Shown: one piece after another, positions 9,541 to 18,403 of the stretch
Layout: the number at the start of each line of letters is the position of its first letter
Position numbering within the stretch: the stretch's first letter is position 1
Made by a program: the position numbers and the translations under genes
The notes under the pieces: model-generated
Seen by the model: the letters and a program-made list of their open reading frames with translations, nothing else
Databases searched by the model: none
Told to the model about the DNA's origin: nothing
From: CAVZXS01 sp963779325
GTDB taxonomy: Bacteria; Bacteroidota; Bacteroidia; Chitinophagales; Chitinophagaceae
Length of the DNA: 64,000 nt
Assembly: GCA_963779325.1 (NCBI GenBank)
Contig: CAVZXS010000010.1
Span: 62,001 to 126,000, forward strand
Direction: 5' to 3'

Positions 9541-10434
9541 ATGGATAAAAATAATACCGATTTACCCAAGATTATTGTAACCGGTGCAAACGGGCAACTG
9601 GGGAAAGAAATCAGGACACTTGCAACTGCTTATCCTGCCTTTCAATTCATTTTTTTATCAAGAGAAGATTTACCTATTCATCATTTTGAAACGGTAAGAA
9701 ACTTTTTTGAAATAACTAAACCGCAATTTTGTATAAACTGCGCCGCTTACACCGCCGTAGATAAAGCCGAAGAAGAAAAAGATTTAGCTTTTCAAATTAA
9801 TGCCGAAGCCGTGGGTGTATTGGCCGCGGTTTGCCAAAAATATTCTACGCAGTTTATACATATTTCTACCGATTATGTTTTTGACGGTACCGCTACTGCT
9901 CCTTACAAAGAAGATGCTGTAACAAATCCTGTAAATACCTACGGCGCTACAAAACTGAAAGGCGAGCAGGAGGCTTTACAATACAATCCTTCTTCCATTA
10001 TCATTCGCACATCATGGGTATACTCGGAGTTTGGAAAAAATTTTGTAAAAACGATGATGAAGTTGATGAGCGAAAGAGAAGAGTTGAAAGTTGTAAACGA
10101 CCAGGTCGGCTCACCAACTTATGCTGCTGACTTAGCCGAAGCGATACTGCGAATAATTAATGTTTCGCAAACGTCGAGTAGCAATTGGCAACCGGGCATT
10201 TATCATTTTTCCAACAGCGGTATAATCTCTTGGTACGACTTCGCTGTTGCTATAAAAGAAATTAGCGAAAGCAAATGTAATGTGCTGCCTATTCCTTCAT
10301 CAAGTTTTCCTACACCAGCCAAACGGCCTTCTTATTCAGTTTTTGATAAAGAGAAAATTCAAAAAACATTTGGTATTGTTTTAAAAGATTGGAGAAGCAG
10401 TCTTCAGGAATGCATCAAAAGAATAAATAGTTAA
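9541..10434 (+). CDS. rmlD: dTDP-4-dehydrorhamnose reductase
   Basis: NAD(P)H-dependent last step giving dTDP-L-rhamnose. The protein has 297 aa, normal for the family. The nucleotide-binding GANGQLG motif is at residues 15-21, followed by NCAAYTAVDKAEEE near 65, STDYVFDG near 118 and the catalytic YGATK near residue 135. RTSWVYSEFGKNFVKTM near residue 158 is a typical RmlD segment. Its stop codon overlaps the stop of the convergent glpD by 4 nt (10431-10434), so no terminator separates the two units. Confidence 0.95.
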   Translation: MDKNNTDLPKIIVTGANGQLGKEIRTLATAYPAFQFIFLSREDLPIHHFETVRNFFEITKPQFCINCAAYTAVDKAEEEKDLAFQINAEAVGVLAAVCQKYSTQFIHISTDYVFDGTATAPYKEDAVTNPVNTYGATKLKGEQEALQYNPSSIIIRTSWVYSEFGKNFVKTMMKLMSEREELKVVNDQVGSPTYAADLAEAILRIINVSQTSSSNWQPGIYHFSNSGIISWYDFAVAIKEISESKCNVLPIPSSSFPTPAKRPSYSVFDKEKIQKTFGIVLKDWRSSLQECIKRINS

Positions 10435-11981
10435 AGTAAATAACCTGCAGCCAATTTATTAAAATGATTGAGCTGCGCTTCTTTTTCTTCGGTAGTAAGA
10501 TTGAGTAAAACAGCCAGGTAATTTGCAACACCCGGCGCTGCTTCCATGGCAGCCTTTGCATCTAAAAACAATAAACGTATTCTTCGGGCTAAAACATCTT
10601 CCACCGTCATAGCCATTTCATTTTCTACTACCCATTTTATTTCTGCTTTTGTATACGGATAGGCAGGATGAATTTTTTCTGACAATAAACTATCCACTTC
10701 CTGCATTTTTTTTATTGTCATTACATCGGCACCGTAAATAGCTAAATGGCTATTCTCATTTGAATCAGTCCAACCATGAATTTTTAAATTTTTTGTATTA
10801 CAGGGCAATGATTTTATTCCTGCCGATTGTGCTGCTTTATCTACTGCATGTTGCGCCATACTGCGATAAGTAGTCCACTTACCGCCGGTAACATGTACCA
10901 AACCCGAAGGCAATACTTTTATTACATGATCCCTTGGCATCACCGATGTCTTTTTTTCTCCGCTCACTTTTGCCAACGGACGCAAACCCACAAAAACACT
11001 TTTTACATCTTTCGAACTGATATCCGATGCCGTATACCGGTTAAAATGACTGACAACAAAATCAATTTCATCTTTCAGCGGTCGTGGTTCTGTTGTTATA
11101 CTTTCAACCGGCGTATCGGTTGTACCCAATAATAATTTATCGTGCCAGGGTATTACGAACAATACTCTTCCGTCATCCGTTTTAGGAATCATCATACCGG
11201 CAACGCCTTTAAAAAAATGTTTATCTACTACCAGGTGAATGCCCTGTGAAGGTGAAATTGTTTTTTCAGAATGATTCTCGGCTAATTGCAATAACTCATC
11301 GGCAAAAACGCCGGTAGCATTAATCACAACACTGCCTTTTATTTCAAATTGATTTCCCGTTAATTCATCTTTCGCTATCACACCGGTTATCTTATTCCCT
11401 TCTTTTATAAATTGCCGGACGCCGCAATAATTAATAACCGCTGCTCCCTGCTCCGCAGCCGTCTGCGCCAAATTGATAGCTAAACGGCTGTCATCAAACT
11501 GTCCATCAAAATATAAAACACCGCCGCTTAAATTATTAATTGATAAATCAGGCAGGTTTCTTAATGCACCTTTTTTAGAAAGCAGTTTTGTTTTCCCCAA
11601 ACTTAATTTGAAAGATAAAAATTCATAAATCCATAATCCAAAACCATAGTACCATTTTTGCCACCACTTGTACGATGGTACTACAAAAGCAAGTGTATGA
11701 CAAACATGCGGTGCATTTTGCAGCAGTCTTCCTCTTTCAAATAATGCTTCGCGTACCAAACGAATATTGCCCTGCGCCAAATAGCGAACACCGCCATGTA
11801 CCAATTTGGTAGCACGGCTGCTGGTTCCTTTTGCAAAATCATATTTTTCCAGCAACAAAGTTTTGTAACCGCGGGAAGCAGCATCAACAGCGCAACCCAA
11901 ACCTGTAGCGCCGCCGCCAATGATAATAATGTCCCACTGTTTTTCCGGTGAAAGTTTATTTAGTTGTTCGCTGCGATTCAT
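10431..11981 (-). CDS. glpD: Glycerol-3-phosphate dehydrogenase, FAD-dependent
   Basis: Oxidises sn-glycerol-3-phosphate to dihydroxyacetone phosphate and passes electrons to the quinone pool at the membrane. The protein has 516 aa. The FAD-binding motif GGGATGLG is near residues 21-28 and is followed by SRGYKTLLLEKYDFAKGTSSRATKLVHGGVRYL in the usual GlpD order. VHVTGGKWTTYRSMA near residue 360 contacts the substrate. The C-terminal cap (from about 390) is the GlpD C domain. It lies 41 nt downstream of glpK, so the two probably form one transcript. No glpF facilitator is nearby. Confidence 0.96.
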   Translation of the reverse strand: MNRSEQLNKLSPEKQWDIIIIGGGATGLGCAVDAASRGYKTLLLEKYDFAKGTSSRATKLVHGGVRYLAQGNIRLVREALFERGRLLQNAPHVCHTLAFVVPSYKWWQKWYYGFGLWIYEFLSFKLSLGKTKLLSKKGALRNLPDLSINNLSGGVLYFDGQFDDSRLAINLAQTAAEQGAAVINYCGVRQFIKEGNKITGVIAKDELTGNQFEIKGSVVINATGVFADELLQLAENHSEKTISPSQGIHLVVDKHFFKGVAGMMIPKTDDGRVLFVIPWHDKLLLGTTDTPVESITTEPRPLKDEIDFVVSHFNRYTASDISSKDVKSVFVGLRPLAKVSGEKKTSVMPRDHVIKVLPSGLVHVTGGKWTTYRSMAQHAVDKAAQSAGIKSLPCNTKNLKIHGWTDSNENSHLAIYGADVMTIKKMQEVDSLLSEKIHPAYPYTKAEIKWVVENEMAMTVEDVLARRIRLLFLDAKAAMEAAPGVANYLAVLLNLTTEEKEAQLNHFNKLAAGYLL

Positions 11982-12022
11982 TTTTTTTAAATACTCAATT
12001 GGAAATAAAGAATACCGGCTAT

Positions 12023-13519
12023 TTATTTTTTATCAGCCCAATCAATGGCAGAACTTACAGCCCGTTGCCATCCTTTCGTCAACTCATTCCTGTTTTCATC
12101 CGTTATCGCCGAAGAAAATATTTTTTCTACCTGCCATTGCTGTTGCAGTTCATCAATATTTTTCCAAAAGCCTACGGCAAGCCCTGCAAGATAAGCGGCG
12201 CCCAACGCGGTAGTTTCCGTCACCGTTGGTCGCACCACTTTTGTATTCAGCACATCGCTTTGAAACTGCATAAGCAAATCATTTTTTGTAGCGCCGCCGT
12301 CTACTCTCAATTCTTTTATACTAATGCCGCTGTCGGCTTCCATCGCTTTTAGTACATCCATTGTTTGATAGGCGATGCTCTCTACAGCCGCTCTTGCTAT
12401 ATGCGCCGCCGTACTGCCTCTTGTCAATCCCGTTATAGTTCCTCTTGCATGTTGGTTCCAATAAGGAGCCCCAAGCCCGACAAAAGCCGGCACTACATAT
12501 ACACCATCCGTTGTTTCTACTTTTTTCGCCAGCGCTTCTACGTCGGCCGAAGTTTTTATAATACCCAACCCGTCGCGCAACCACTGCACTACAGCGCCTG
12601 CAATAAAAACACTTCCTTCGAGTGCATAATTTGTAATGCCATTTACTTTCCATGCCACGGTGGTTAATAAATTATTATTTGATATAACGGGTTTCTCGCC
12701 GGTATTCATCAGCATAAAACAACCGGTACCATAGGTATTTTTTACCATGCCGGGTTGCGTACATAATTGACCGAACAAAGCTGCTTGCTGATCGCCGGCA
12801 ATACCCGCGACAGGAATAGGTTTTGCAAAAATCATATTTTCCGTATGTCCGTATACTTCGCTGCTGCTGCGTATTTGCGGCAGCATATTACCGGGCACAT
12901 CCAATATTTTTTCCAGTTCACCATCCCACTGACAGGTTTCAATATTACAAAGCATGGTACGGCTTGCATTGCTCACATCCGTAGCATGTACTTTACCATT
13001 GGTTAGTTTCCAAAGCAACCAGGTATCAATGGTACCAAAACATAATTCACCTTTCGTGGCTTTCTCTCTTGCACCAGCTACATTATCCAGTATCCATTTT
13101 ATTTTAGTACCGCTGAAATAAGCATCTACCACCAAACCCGTTTTTTGCTGAATGGTTTTATCCAGTCCTTGTGCTTTCAGTTCATCGCAAAAAGAAGCGG
13201 TTCTTCTGTCCTGCCATACGATGGCATTATAAATGGGTTCGCTTGTATTTCTGTCCCACACTACGGTTGTCTCCCGCTGGTTGGTTATACCAATAGCGGC
13301 AATCTGTTCTTCCTGCAAACCCGCTTTGCTGATGGCTTCGGCGACAGTACCCATTTGCGTACTCCATATTTCATTGGGGTCATGCTCTACCCAACCCGGC
13401 TGCGGAAAAATTTGTTTGAATTCTTTTTGTGCCGTGGCAATAATGCTTCCGTTCTTATCAAAAATAATGGCACGGCTGCCGGTAGTACCTTGGTCCAATG
13501 CTAAAATGTATTGCTCCAT
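12023..13519 (-). CDS. glpK: Glycerol kinase
   Basis: ATP-dependent phosphorylation of glycerol to glycerol-3-phosphate. The protein has 498 aa, the usual length of FGGY-family GlpK. The N-terminal phosphate loop LDQGTTGSRAI is at residues 7-17, NQRETTVVWD near 82 and the FGGY signature region GTGCFMLMNTGEKP near 265 follow, and VDGGATKNDLLMQFQSD near residue 405 closes the ATP site. It is the first gene of a glpK-glpD pair. The 344-bp region upstream carries palindromes, but I see no clear operator. Confidence 0.97.
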   Translation of the reverse strand: MEQYILALDQGTTGSRAIIFDKNGSIIATAQKEFKQIFPQPGWVEHDPNEIWSTQMGTVAEAISKAGLQEEQIAAIGITNQRETTVVWDRNTSEPIYNAIVWQDRRTASFCDELKAQGLDKTIQQKTGLVVDAYFSGTKIKWILDNVAGAREKATKGELCFGTIDTWLLWKLTNGKVHATDVSNASRTMLCNIETCQWDGELEKILDVPGNMLPQIRSSSEVYGHTENMIFAKPIPVAGIAGDQQAALFGQLCTQPGMVKNTYGTGCFMLMNTGEKPVISNNNLLTTVAWKVNGITNYALEGSVFIAGAVVQWLRDGLGIIKTSADVEALAKKVETTDGVYVVPAFVGLGAPYWNQHARGTITGLTRGSTAAHIARAAVESIAYQTMDVLKAMEADSGISIKELRVDGGATKNDLLMQFQSDVLNTKVVRPTVTETTALGAAYLAGLAVGFWKNIDELQQQWQVEKIFSSAITDENRNELTKGWQRAVSSAIDWADKK

Positions 13520-13648
13520 AATGATAATTTATTAGTCAATGAAAATACTTATTATTAAATAAATAGGAGGAGGTAATTTTTTGTTTAATCAACGGCATTA
13601 TCGTAGACCCCGAGTAGGGTTTGTGTGCAGCCTCGGGGCTACTATCAT

Positions 13649-13664
13649 TCCCGTACGTACGGGA
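13649..13664. repeat. Perfect 16-nt palindrome
   Basis: TCCCGTACGTACGGGA reads the same on both strands. It follows a CCCCGAG/CTCGGGG hairpin within 35 nt. It could be a protein-binding site upstream of glpK or the remnant of a small repeat element; the sequence alone does not decide. Confidence 0.5.
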
Positions 13665-13809
13665 TTGTGTCACACTCTTGTACGCCTGTGCCGCTACTGA
13701 TCATTTCTGTAATAGCTTTCGGTATTCGGTAATTCTATTGTCCGTTACAGAAGAGTAAAACAAAACGGGGTCGGCTATAGTCGGGCACTGTTGAGACAGT
13801 AGAAACAAT

Positions 13810-13849
13810 TTGAATTTTGACCGGAGAGAAAATATGCGGATATTGCGAT
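13810..13849 (+). repeat. 40-bp direct repeat, left copy
   Basis: Matches 14757-14796 at 39 of 40 positions; the only difference is C versus A within TTTTGACCGG. The copies are 947 bp apart and bracket the gene at 13864-14661. Confidence 0.85.
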
Positions 13850-13863
13850 AACATACATGTCAG

Positions 13864-14661
13864 ATGAATGCTATGAAAACTCTCCTGTTAATAATATCAA
13901 TACTAACCTTCGGGCTTTCCTCAAGTTCACAAGACCTTGTGCAAATTAAGCAACGTTGGTTTTCGAAATCCTTGAAAGAATTTTATGTTGGTAATATAAT
14001 TGATACCGTTGTTAAACTTCCCAATGTTTATGAAAAAACCTGCTATAAACTCAAGGACACAATCTTTTATCATGCGGCCTATAAGCGGACATTTGGAGGA
14101 GGAAAAGAGGATACAATAACAGAAACAAATAAATATGCCATAATCTATTTAAGCTCAGATACATTAATAATGAGTATGCCCGAGGGTTATCGGGACAATG
14201 AACGACGTATCGACACCTTTTTCAGTGAAAAATCATTAGTTAACAAAAAATTCAAACTTCAAAGACTCCAATTAACATACACTGATAATTATTTTCTTTC
14301 TACGGAAGGAAAGGCTTTTTCCTTGACCGTTGACCGAATCGGTAACATTATTTATCAGGGAAGACACAACACAAATCCGTACATGGGAACATACAAAGGA
14401 AAACTTACCAAACTACAAATGGTACAAGTGATTGACATCCTTAAAACATTATGGTTGGAATATCAGCCCGATGAAAGAGAATGTGCAATTGATGCTGCAC
14501 CGCAAACGCTAATAGTTTATGCAAATAATAGAAGATACTCAACAAAAGGCTGTGAGGGGAACTATTTATTAAACGAACTTTTAAATTTCTTTTGGGATTA
14601 TAACACAGACAAGCAAACACGATTAAATAAGTACTCCGGAAAATTACAGCTTGAAGAATGA
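13864..14661 (+). CDS. Exported protein of unknown function
   Basis: A 265-residue protein with a cleavable signal peptide: MKTLLLIISILTFGLSSSSQ (start at 13864, or nine bases later at the second ATG, 13873), with a probable cut after the SSSSQ region. The mature part is rich in beta-prone stretches and has a cysteine pair near residues 207 and 229, suggesting a periplasmic location. I recognise no family. It lies alone in a gene-poor stretch between two 40-bp direct repeats, and its codons are more AT-rich than those of the neighbouring metabolic genes. A horizontally acquired or duplicated cassette is possible but unproven. Confidence 0.65.
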   Translation: MNAMKTLLLIISILTFGLSSSSQDLVQIKQRWFSKSLKEFYVGNIIDTVVKLPNVYEKTCYKLKDTIFYHAAYKRTFGGGKEDTITETNKYAIIYLSSDTLIMSMPEGYRDNERRIDTFFSEKSLVNKKFKLQRLQLTYTDNYFLSTEGKAFSLTVDRIGNIIYQGRHNTNPYMGTYKGKLTKLQMVQVIDILKTLWLEYQPDERECAIDAAPQTLIVYANNRRYSTKGCEGNYLLNELLNFFWDYNTDKQTRLNKYSGKLQLEE

Positions 14662-15250
14662 AGCACTAATGCACAAAAGCGAAATTTTAAGCCATCGCGG
14701 AGAGATGGTTATTTCACATAGATAGAAAGACCAATATCGGCTGGAAAAGAACCAACTTGAATTTTGAACGGAGAGAAAATATGCGGATATTGCGATGATT
14801 GTCATATGGTGTGCTACCTTATTGACGACAACACTTATTGAGAATTTCTTAAATCCACCGGGGTTTTCGTTATAGACATCTGCAAACATAATTAAATTTT
14901 GTGGCGAGACCCCGGGACTTAAAGTTACCACAGCACATCATTTATATGTTTCAGCTTTGCATATTTTTTTAATCCCCTTTTCATAGAATAAATCGCCTGA
15001 ATTTAAAAGTTTGCGCGGGGTCGCCCCACCCGCGTTACCTGCGCAATGCAGACTCCGCTGAGTGTTCCTGTTTTTTTAGATCATTTTGAAGATTCGGGAT
15101 TAACTGAATCACTCAATACTGTTAAGAAAAATTTAATAAACCTCCGATCCGGACATACCCGGTTGTTTTTGACTTATGTCAAACTTCTTCGTAAAGCGAA
15201 TAGGTAGTTTAGAGTTGTTAATTCAATCGCTAACAAATAAAAACAAAATC
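14662..15250. other. Gene-poor intergenic region
   Basis: A 589-bp stretch without a convincing gene. It contains the right copy of the 40-bp direct repeat (14757-14796) and a GC-rich hairpin GGGG-TCG-CCCC at 15017-15027. The frames visible here lack recognisable start sites and protein-like composition. Confidence 0.55.
14757..14796 (+). repeat. 40-bp direct repeat, right copy
   Basis: Second copy of the repeat at 13810-13849, one mismatch. It lies 95 nt after the stop of the exported-protein gene. Confidence 0.85.
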
Positions 15251-15694
15251 ATGAAAATGAAATTTTTGACACTCAGTTTTACAATGATCGCCTTATTTAC
15301 TTTCTCTGCCTGTAAGAAAAACAAGGATGAAACTCCGGTATCCAAACTGTCTTTACTCACCGGCAAACCTTGGGTGATGACAAAGAATGAAGTACAGTTT
15401 AACGGCGGCCCCCTCATGGATGTGTTTCCATTTTTTGAGAACTGTGAAAAAGACGATCGTTGGGTGTTTAAGGTGGATGGCAGTGTGGAATTAAACGAGG
15501 GGCCTGCCGCTTGTGATAATAATACACCCGGCCTGGTGTTAGATGAGTTGCGCTGGTCTTTTCGTGACAACGAAACAAAGTTGGAGATAGACGGCAAACT
15601 CAGTGTTATTGAACAACTGGATCAATCGGTATTAAGAACCTCCATCAACGATCCGGTGGCCGGCAAAGTGGTGCTGCATTTTGCGCATCCGTAA
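15251..15694 (+). CDS. Small lipoprotein, lipocalin-like
   Basis: A 147-residue lipoprotein from the ATG at 15251. The frame is open back to 15176, but the extra 25 residues are not signal-like, while MKMKFLTLSFTMIALFTFSAC is a clear type II signal peptide with the lipid-modified cysteine at residue 21. The following KKNKDE is a typical Bacteroidota surface or periplasmic lipoprotein start. The body (LLTGKPWVMT ... DDRWVFKVDGSVELNEG ... LRWSFRDNETKLEIDG) has the strand pattern of the lipocalin-like/DUF4923-type lipoproteins of this phylum. The function is unknown. It stands alone. Confidence 0.75.
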   Translation: MKMKFLTLSFTMIALFTFSACKKNKDETPVSKLSLLTGKPWVMTKNEVQFNGGPLMDVFPFFENCEKDDRWVFKVDGSVELNEGPAACDNNTPGLVLDELRWSFRDNETKLEIDGKLSVIEQLDQSVLRTSINDPVAGKVVLHFAHP

Positions 15695-15701
15695 AAAATA
15701 A

Positions 15702-15741
15702 AAGTAAGCAGTGTGTGCTGAGTGGGACCCGCTGCTTACTT
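15702..15741 (+). terminator. Hairpin after the lipoprotein gene
   Basis: A 10-bp stem AAGTAAGCAG / CTGCTTACTT (15702-15711 with 15732-15741) lies 7 nt after the stop codon. The T-run after the stem is short, so termination is plausible rather than certain. Confidence 0.5.
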
Positions 15742-15874
15742 ACTTCCTTTCCGGGTATTCGTAGAAGCAACGTTGTGAGCCGGGTTTGTTATGAAAACTA
15801 CCGGGCAAACTAAGTTGGTCAAAATACTTGCTCATGTAAAGAACTAAACCCGATACCGGAAACCTGATACTTTT

Positions 15875-17791
15875 CTACCCCACCATTTCACTAAGCTCCA
15901 GCCAACGCAATTCTTTTTCATCAAGCAAAGCCGTTATTTCGCCAATACGGGTTGAAAGTTTTTGTAATTCTTCAAAATTTGTATCGCTGTTATTGAGCTT
16001 CTCCGTCACCGTTTCTTTTTCTTTGGTCAGCGAAGCAATTTCTTTTTCCAATATTTCAAACTCACGTTTTTCTTTAAAGGAAAATCTTTTCTCTGTCACC
16101 GTATTTTCCTTTTTATTATCATCCTTAGTTTGCTTGGTAGCGGCTGTAGATTTATCTGCTGCGTCTTTCATTACAAATCGATCATCAGCATTGGCCTCCT
16201 GTTCTTTTTGAAATATCCTGTACTGAGAATAGTTACCGGGAAAATCTCTTATTACTCCATCGCCTTCAAATACAAATAAGTGATCTACCAACCGGTCCAT
16301 AAAATACCTGTCATGACTTACCACCAGCAAACAACCGGGAAATTCACTTAAAAAATTTTCCAGCACACCCAAGGTAGGTAAATCCAAATCGTTGGTAGGT
16401 TCGTCCAATACCAAAAAATTAGGATTGCGGAATAAAATAGAAAGCAGGTGCAATCTTCTTTTTTCGCCGCCGCTTAATTTACTGATGTAAGTGTATTGTT
16501 TATCGGGATCAAACAAAAACAATTGCAGAAACTGCGCGGCGCTTAATGAACCGCCGCTCGCCAGCGGAAAATTCTCAGCAATATCTTTTACAAATTCTAT
16601 TACCCGCATATCTTCCTTTACTACCAGGCCCTGCTGCGAGTAATTACCAAACACGACGGTATCACCGATATTTATTTTTCCGCTGTCGGCTTTTTCTATT
16701 TGTTGTAAAATATTGATGAACGTGGATTTGCCGGCACCGTTTTTACCAACGATGCCTAATCTTTCTCCCTTATTAAAAGTGTAATCAAAGCCTTTTAAAA
16801 TTATTTTCTCGCCAAAACTTTTATACACTTTCTTTACTTCAATAATTTTACCGCCCAATCGGCTCATCTTCATTTCCAGCAGCACTTGCCCGTCTTCTAT
16901 TACCTGCGAGGCTTTCGATTCTACTTTATAAAAATTATCCTGCCGGCTTTTACTTTTGGTAGTTCTTGCACGGGGTTGCTTACGCATCCACTCTAATTCT
17001 TTACGGTATAAATTTTTTGCTTTATCAATACTTGCTATTTCACTTTCAATTCTCGCCGCTTTCTTTTCTAAAAAATTAGCATAGTCGCCTTTGATAGTAT
17101 AGAGGTTGCTTCCGTCCATCTCCCAAATCTCTTCACACACTTCATCTAAAAAATACCTGTCGTGGGTTACTAATAATAATGTTACTTTTTCCCTGTTAAG
17201 GTAATCCTCCAGCCACTCTACCATATCCACATCCAAATGGTTGGTAGGTTCATCCATTATCAATAATACATGCTTGTGTTCAAACCCGATATCAATTAAT
17301 GTTTTTGCAAGCGCCACTCTTTTTCGTTGTCCGCCGCTGAGTGTACTTACGGTTTGATTGAGGTGATGAATATTTAATTTACCCAATATCTGTTTTACCT
17401 TGGTATCAAAATCCCAAGCGTTCAGTTCATCAATCTTTACAATGGCATCGCCTATTTTATCGGCATCTTCCTCATCGCAGGCCAACTCATAATTGGCAAT
17501 GGCATTTATTACCGGGTGGTTATGGCTGAAAATATTTTGCAGAATAGTTTTCGATTCGTCAAAAACCGGTTCCTGTTCAAACAGCGCCACGGTTACATCT
17601 TTATGTATCCACACTTTTCCTTCATCCGGCTTTTCGGTACCCGATAAAATTCTTAATAGTGTTGATTTGCCGGAGCCGTTGCGGGCCACCAGCGCTATTT
17701 TATCTCCTTCCTGAATGTGAAATGAAATATTTTTAAATAATGGCTGAATACCATAGGCCTTGGTAAGCCCCTCAACAGAAACATAATGCAT
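15875..17791 (-). CDS. ABC-F family ATP-binding protein (Uup-like)
   Basis: A soluble tandem ABC ATPase of 638 aa without membrane segments, acting on ribosomes or in DNA-transposition control in known relatives. The first Walker A is ARNGSGKST near residue 38, with signature LSGGQRKRVALAK near 153 and Walker B LLIMDEPTNHLD near 177. The second set is GKNGAGKST near 357, LSGGEKRRLHLL near 442 and FLVLDEPTNDLD near 466. The linker carries KQPRARTTKSKSRQDNFYK. The C-terminal 90 residues form a charged coiled coil as in Uup. Promoter-like TATCTTTG lies just upstream. Confidence 0.93.
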   Translation of the reverse strand: MHYVSVEGLTKAYGIQPLFKNISFHIQEGDKIALVARNGSGKSTLLRILSGTEKPDEGKVWIHKDVTVALFEQEPVFDESKTILQNIFSHNHPVINAIANYELACDEEDADKIGDAIVKIDELNAWDFDTKVKQILGKLNIHHLNQTVSTLSGGQRKRVALAKTLIDIGFEHKHVLLIMDEPTNHLDVDMVEWLEDYLNREKVTLLLVTHDRYFLDEVCEEIWEMDGSNLYTIKGDYANFLEKKAARIESEIASIDKAKNLYRKELEWMRKQPRARTTKSKSRQDNFYKVESKASQVIEDGQVLLEMKMSRLGGKIIEVKKVYKSFGEKIILKGFDYTFNKGERLGIVGKNGAGKSTFINILQQIEKADSGKINIGDTVVFGNYSQQGLVVKEDMRVIEFVKDIAENFPLASGGSLSAAQFLQLFLFDPDKQYTYISKLSGGEKRRLHLLSILFRNPNFLVLDEPTNDLDLPTLGVLENFLSEFPGCLLVVSHDRYFMDRLVDHLFVFEGDGVIRDFPGNYSQYRIFQKEQEANADDRFVMKDAADKSTAATKQTKDDNKKENTVTEKRFSFKEKREFEILEKEIASLTKEKETVTEKLNNSDTNFEELQKLSTRIGEITALLDEKELRWLELSEMVG

Positions 17792-17795
17792 CCGG

Positions 17796-17803
17796 CAAAG
17801 ATA
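17796..17803 (-). promoter_or_regulatory. Candidate -7 element of the ABC-F gene
   Basis: CAAAGATA on the plus strand reads TATCTTTG on the minus strand, a perfect TAnnTTTG match, ending 5 nt before the start codon. If used, the mRNA would be nearly leaderless. Confidence 0.35.
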
Positions 17804-17869
17804 CGGGAAGCGGGTCGATAGGTCTCAATCGACTGTCCGGTGTGTATTAAAGCCAATTATAGCTAAATA

Positions 17870-17903
17870 AAAAACCGGAAAGTGAAATACACTTTCCGGT
17901 TAA
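17870..17903 (-). terminator. Terminator of the CarboxypepD_reg-like protein gene
   Basis: A 12-bp perfect stem AACCGGAAAGTG (17873-17884) with CACTTTCCGGTT (17890-17901) and a 5-nt loop. On the minus strand it is followed by a T-run (plus-strand A-run at 17868-17874). It lies 20 nt after the stop of 17923-18339. Confidence 0.85.
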
Positions 17904-17922
17904 TTAATAATTCAATTTATTT

Positions 17923-18339
17923 TTACTTCGTATCAAAAAAATGCGATGGTGACGGAGCCAGCTCGAAAGCGGCTTCATCTTTTTCTATCATTTCTATATT
18001 CATCATAAATCCTTCATCGGCTTTTATAGTTACTTTTTCTTTTACCACTTTCCTGTAACCTTCTTTTTCAAATACAAACTTGTAAACGCCTGATTTCAAC
18101 TCGTCAAAAACATAGTGGCCGTTCATGTCGCTTATTATTATTTTTTCTTTTTTTGAATTAAAATAAGCTGTAACGCTTACATCCTTCACCGCTTTTTTTG
18201 TATCGGCATTGCTTATCACACCGTTTATCTCATCTTTTTTACCGGGTTCGGTACCATTGCAAGGTCCTGTATTTTTTGCGTGGGCAAATGCAGCTAAAGT
18301 TGTAAACAACAACGCGGTCAGGAATATTTTAATTTTCAT
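17923..18339 (-). CDS. Exported CarboxypepD_reg-like domain protein
   Basis: A 138-residue secreted protein. The signal peptide MKIKIFLTALLFTTLAAFAHA is cleaved after AHA near residue 21. Residues 36-115 form one CarboxypepD_reg-like beta-sandwich: INGVISNADTKKAVKDVSV, DMNGHYVFDELKSGVY, FVFEKEGYRKVVKEKVTI. In this phylum the domain is usually the N-terminal module of larger TonB-dependent receptors; here it stands alone, with a negatively charged tail after residue 115. It is probably a periplasmic or outer-membrane-associated protein of unknown role. It has its own strong terminator. Confidence 0.85.
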   Translation of the reverse strand: MKIKIFLTALLFTTLAAFAHAKNTGPCNGTEPGKKDEINGVISNADTKKAVKDVSVTAYFNSKKEKIIISDMNGHYVFDELKSGVYKFVFEKEGYRKVVKEKVTIKADEGFMMNIEMIEKDEAAFELAPSPSHFFDTK

Positions 18340-18403
18340 GGCAAAAGGTTTTGTATGTTACAGTACAAGTTCATCGCACTATTCCATTTCTCACGTATCA
18401 AAA

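Larger units (their letters stand above)
13520..13863. other. Intergenic region with short palindromes, no gene
   Basis: A 344-bp gap between divergent glpK and the exported protein at 13864. It holds an inverted repeat CCCCGAG (13609-13615) / CTCGGGG (13632-13638), a perfect 16-nt palindrome (13649-13664) and the left copy of a 40-bp direct repeat (13810-13849). No coding sequence longer than a few dozen codons is convincing. Confidence 0.6.

Noticed and set aside
14644..14931. Minus-strand frame of 95 codons in the gene-poor stretch
   Set aside because: Overlaps the 3' end of the exported-protein gene and spans the direct repeat; no start context and no conserved features.
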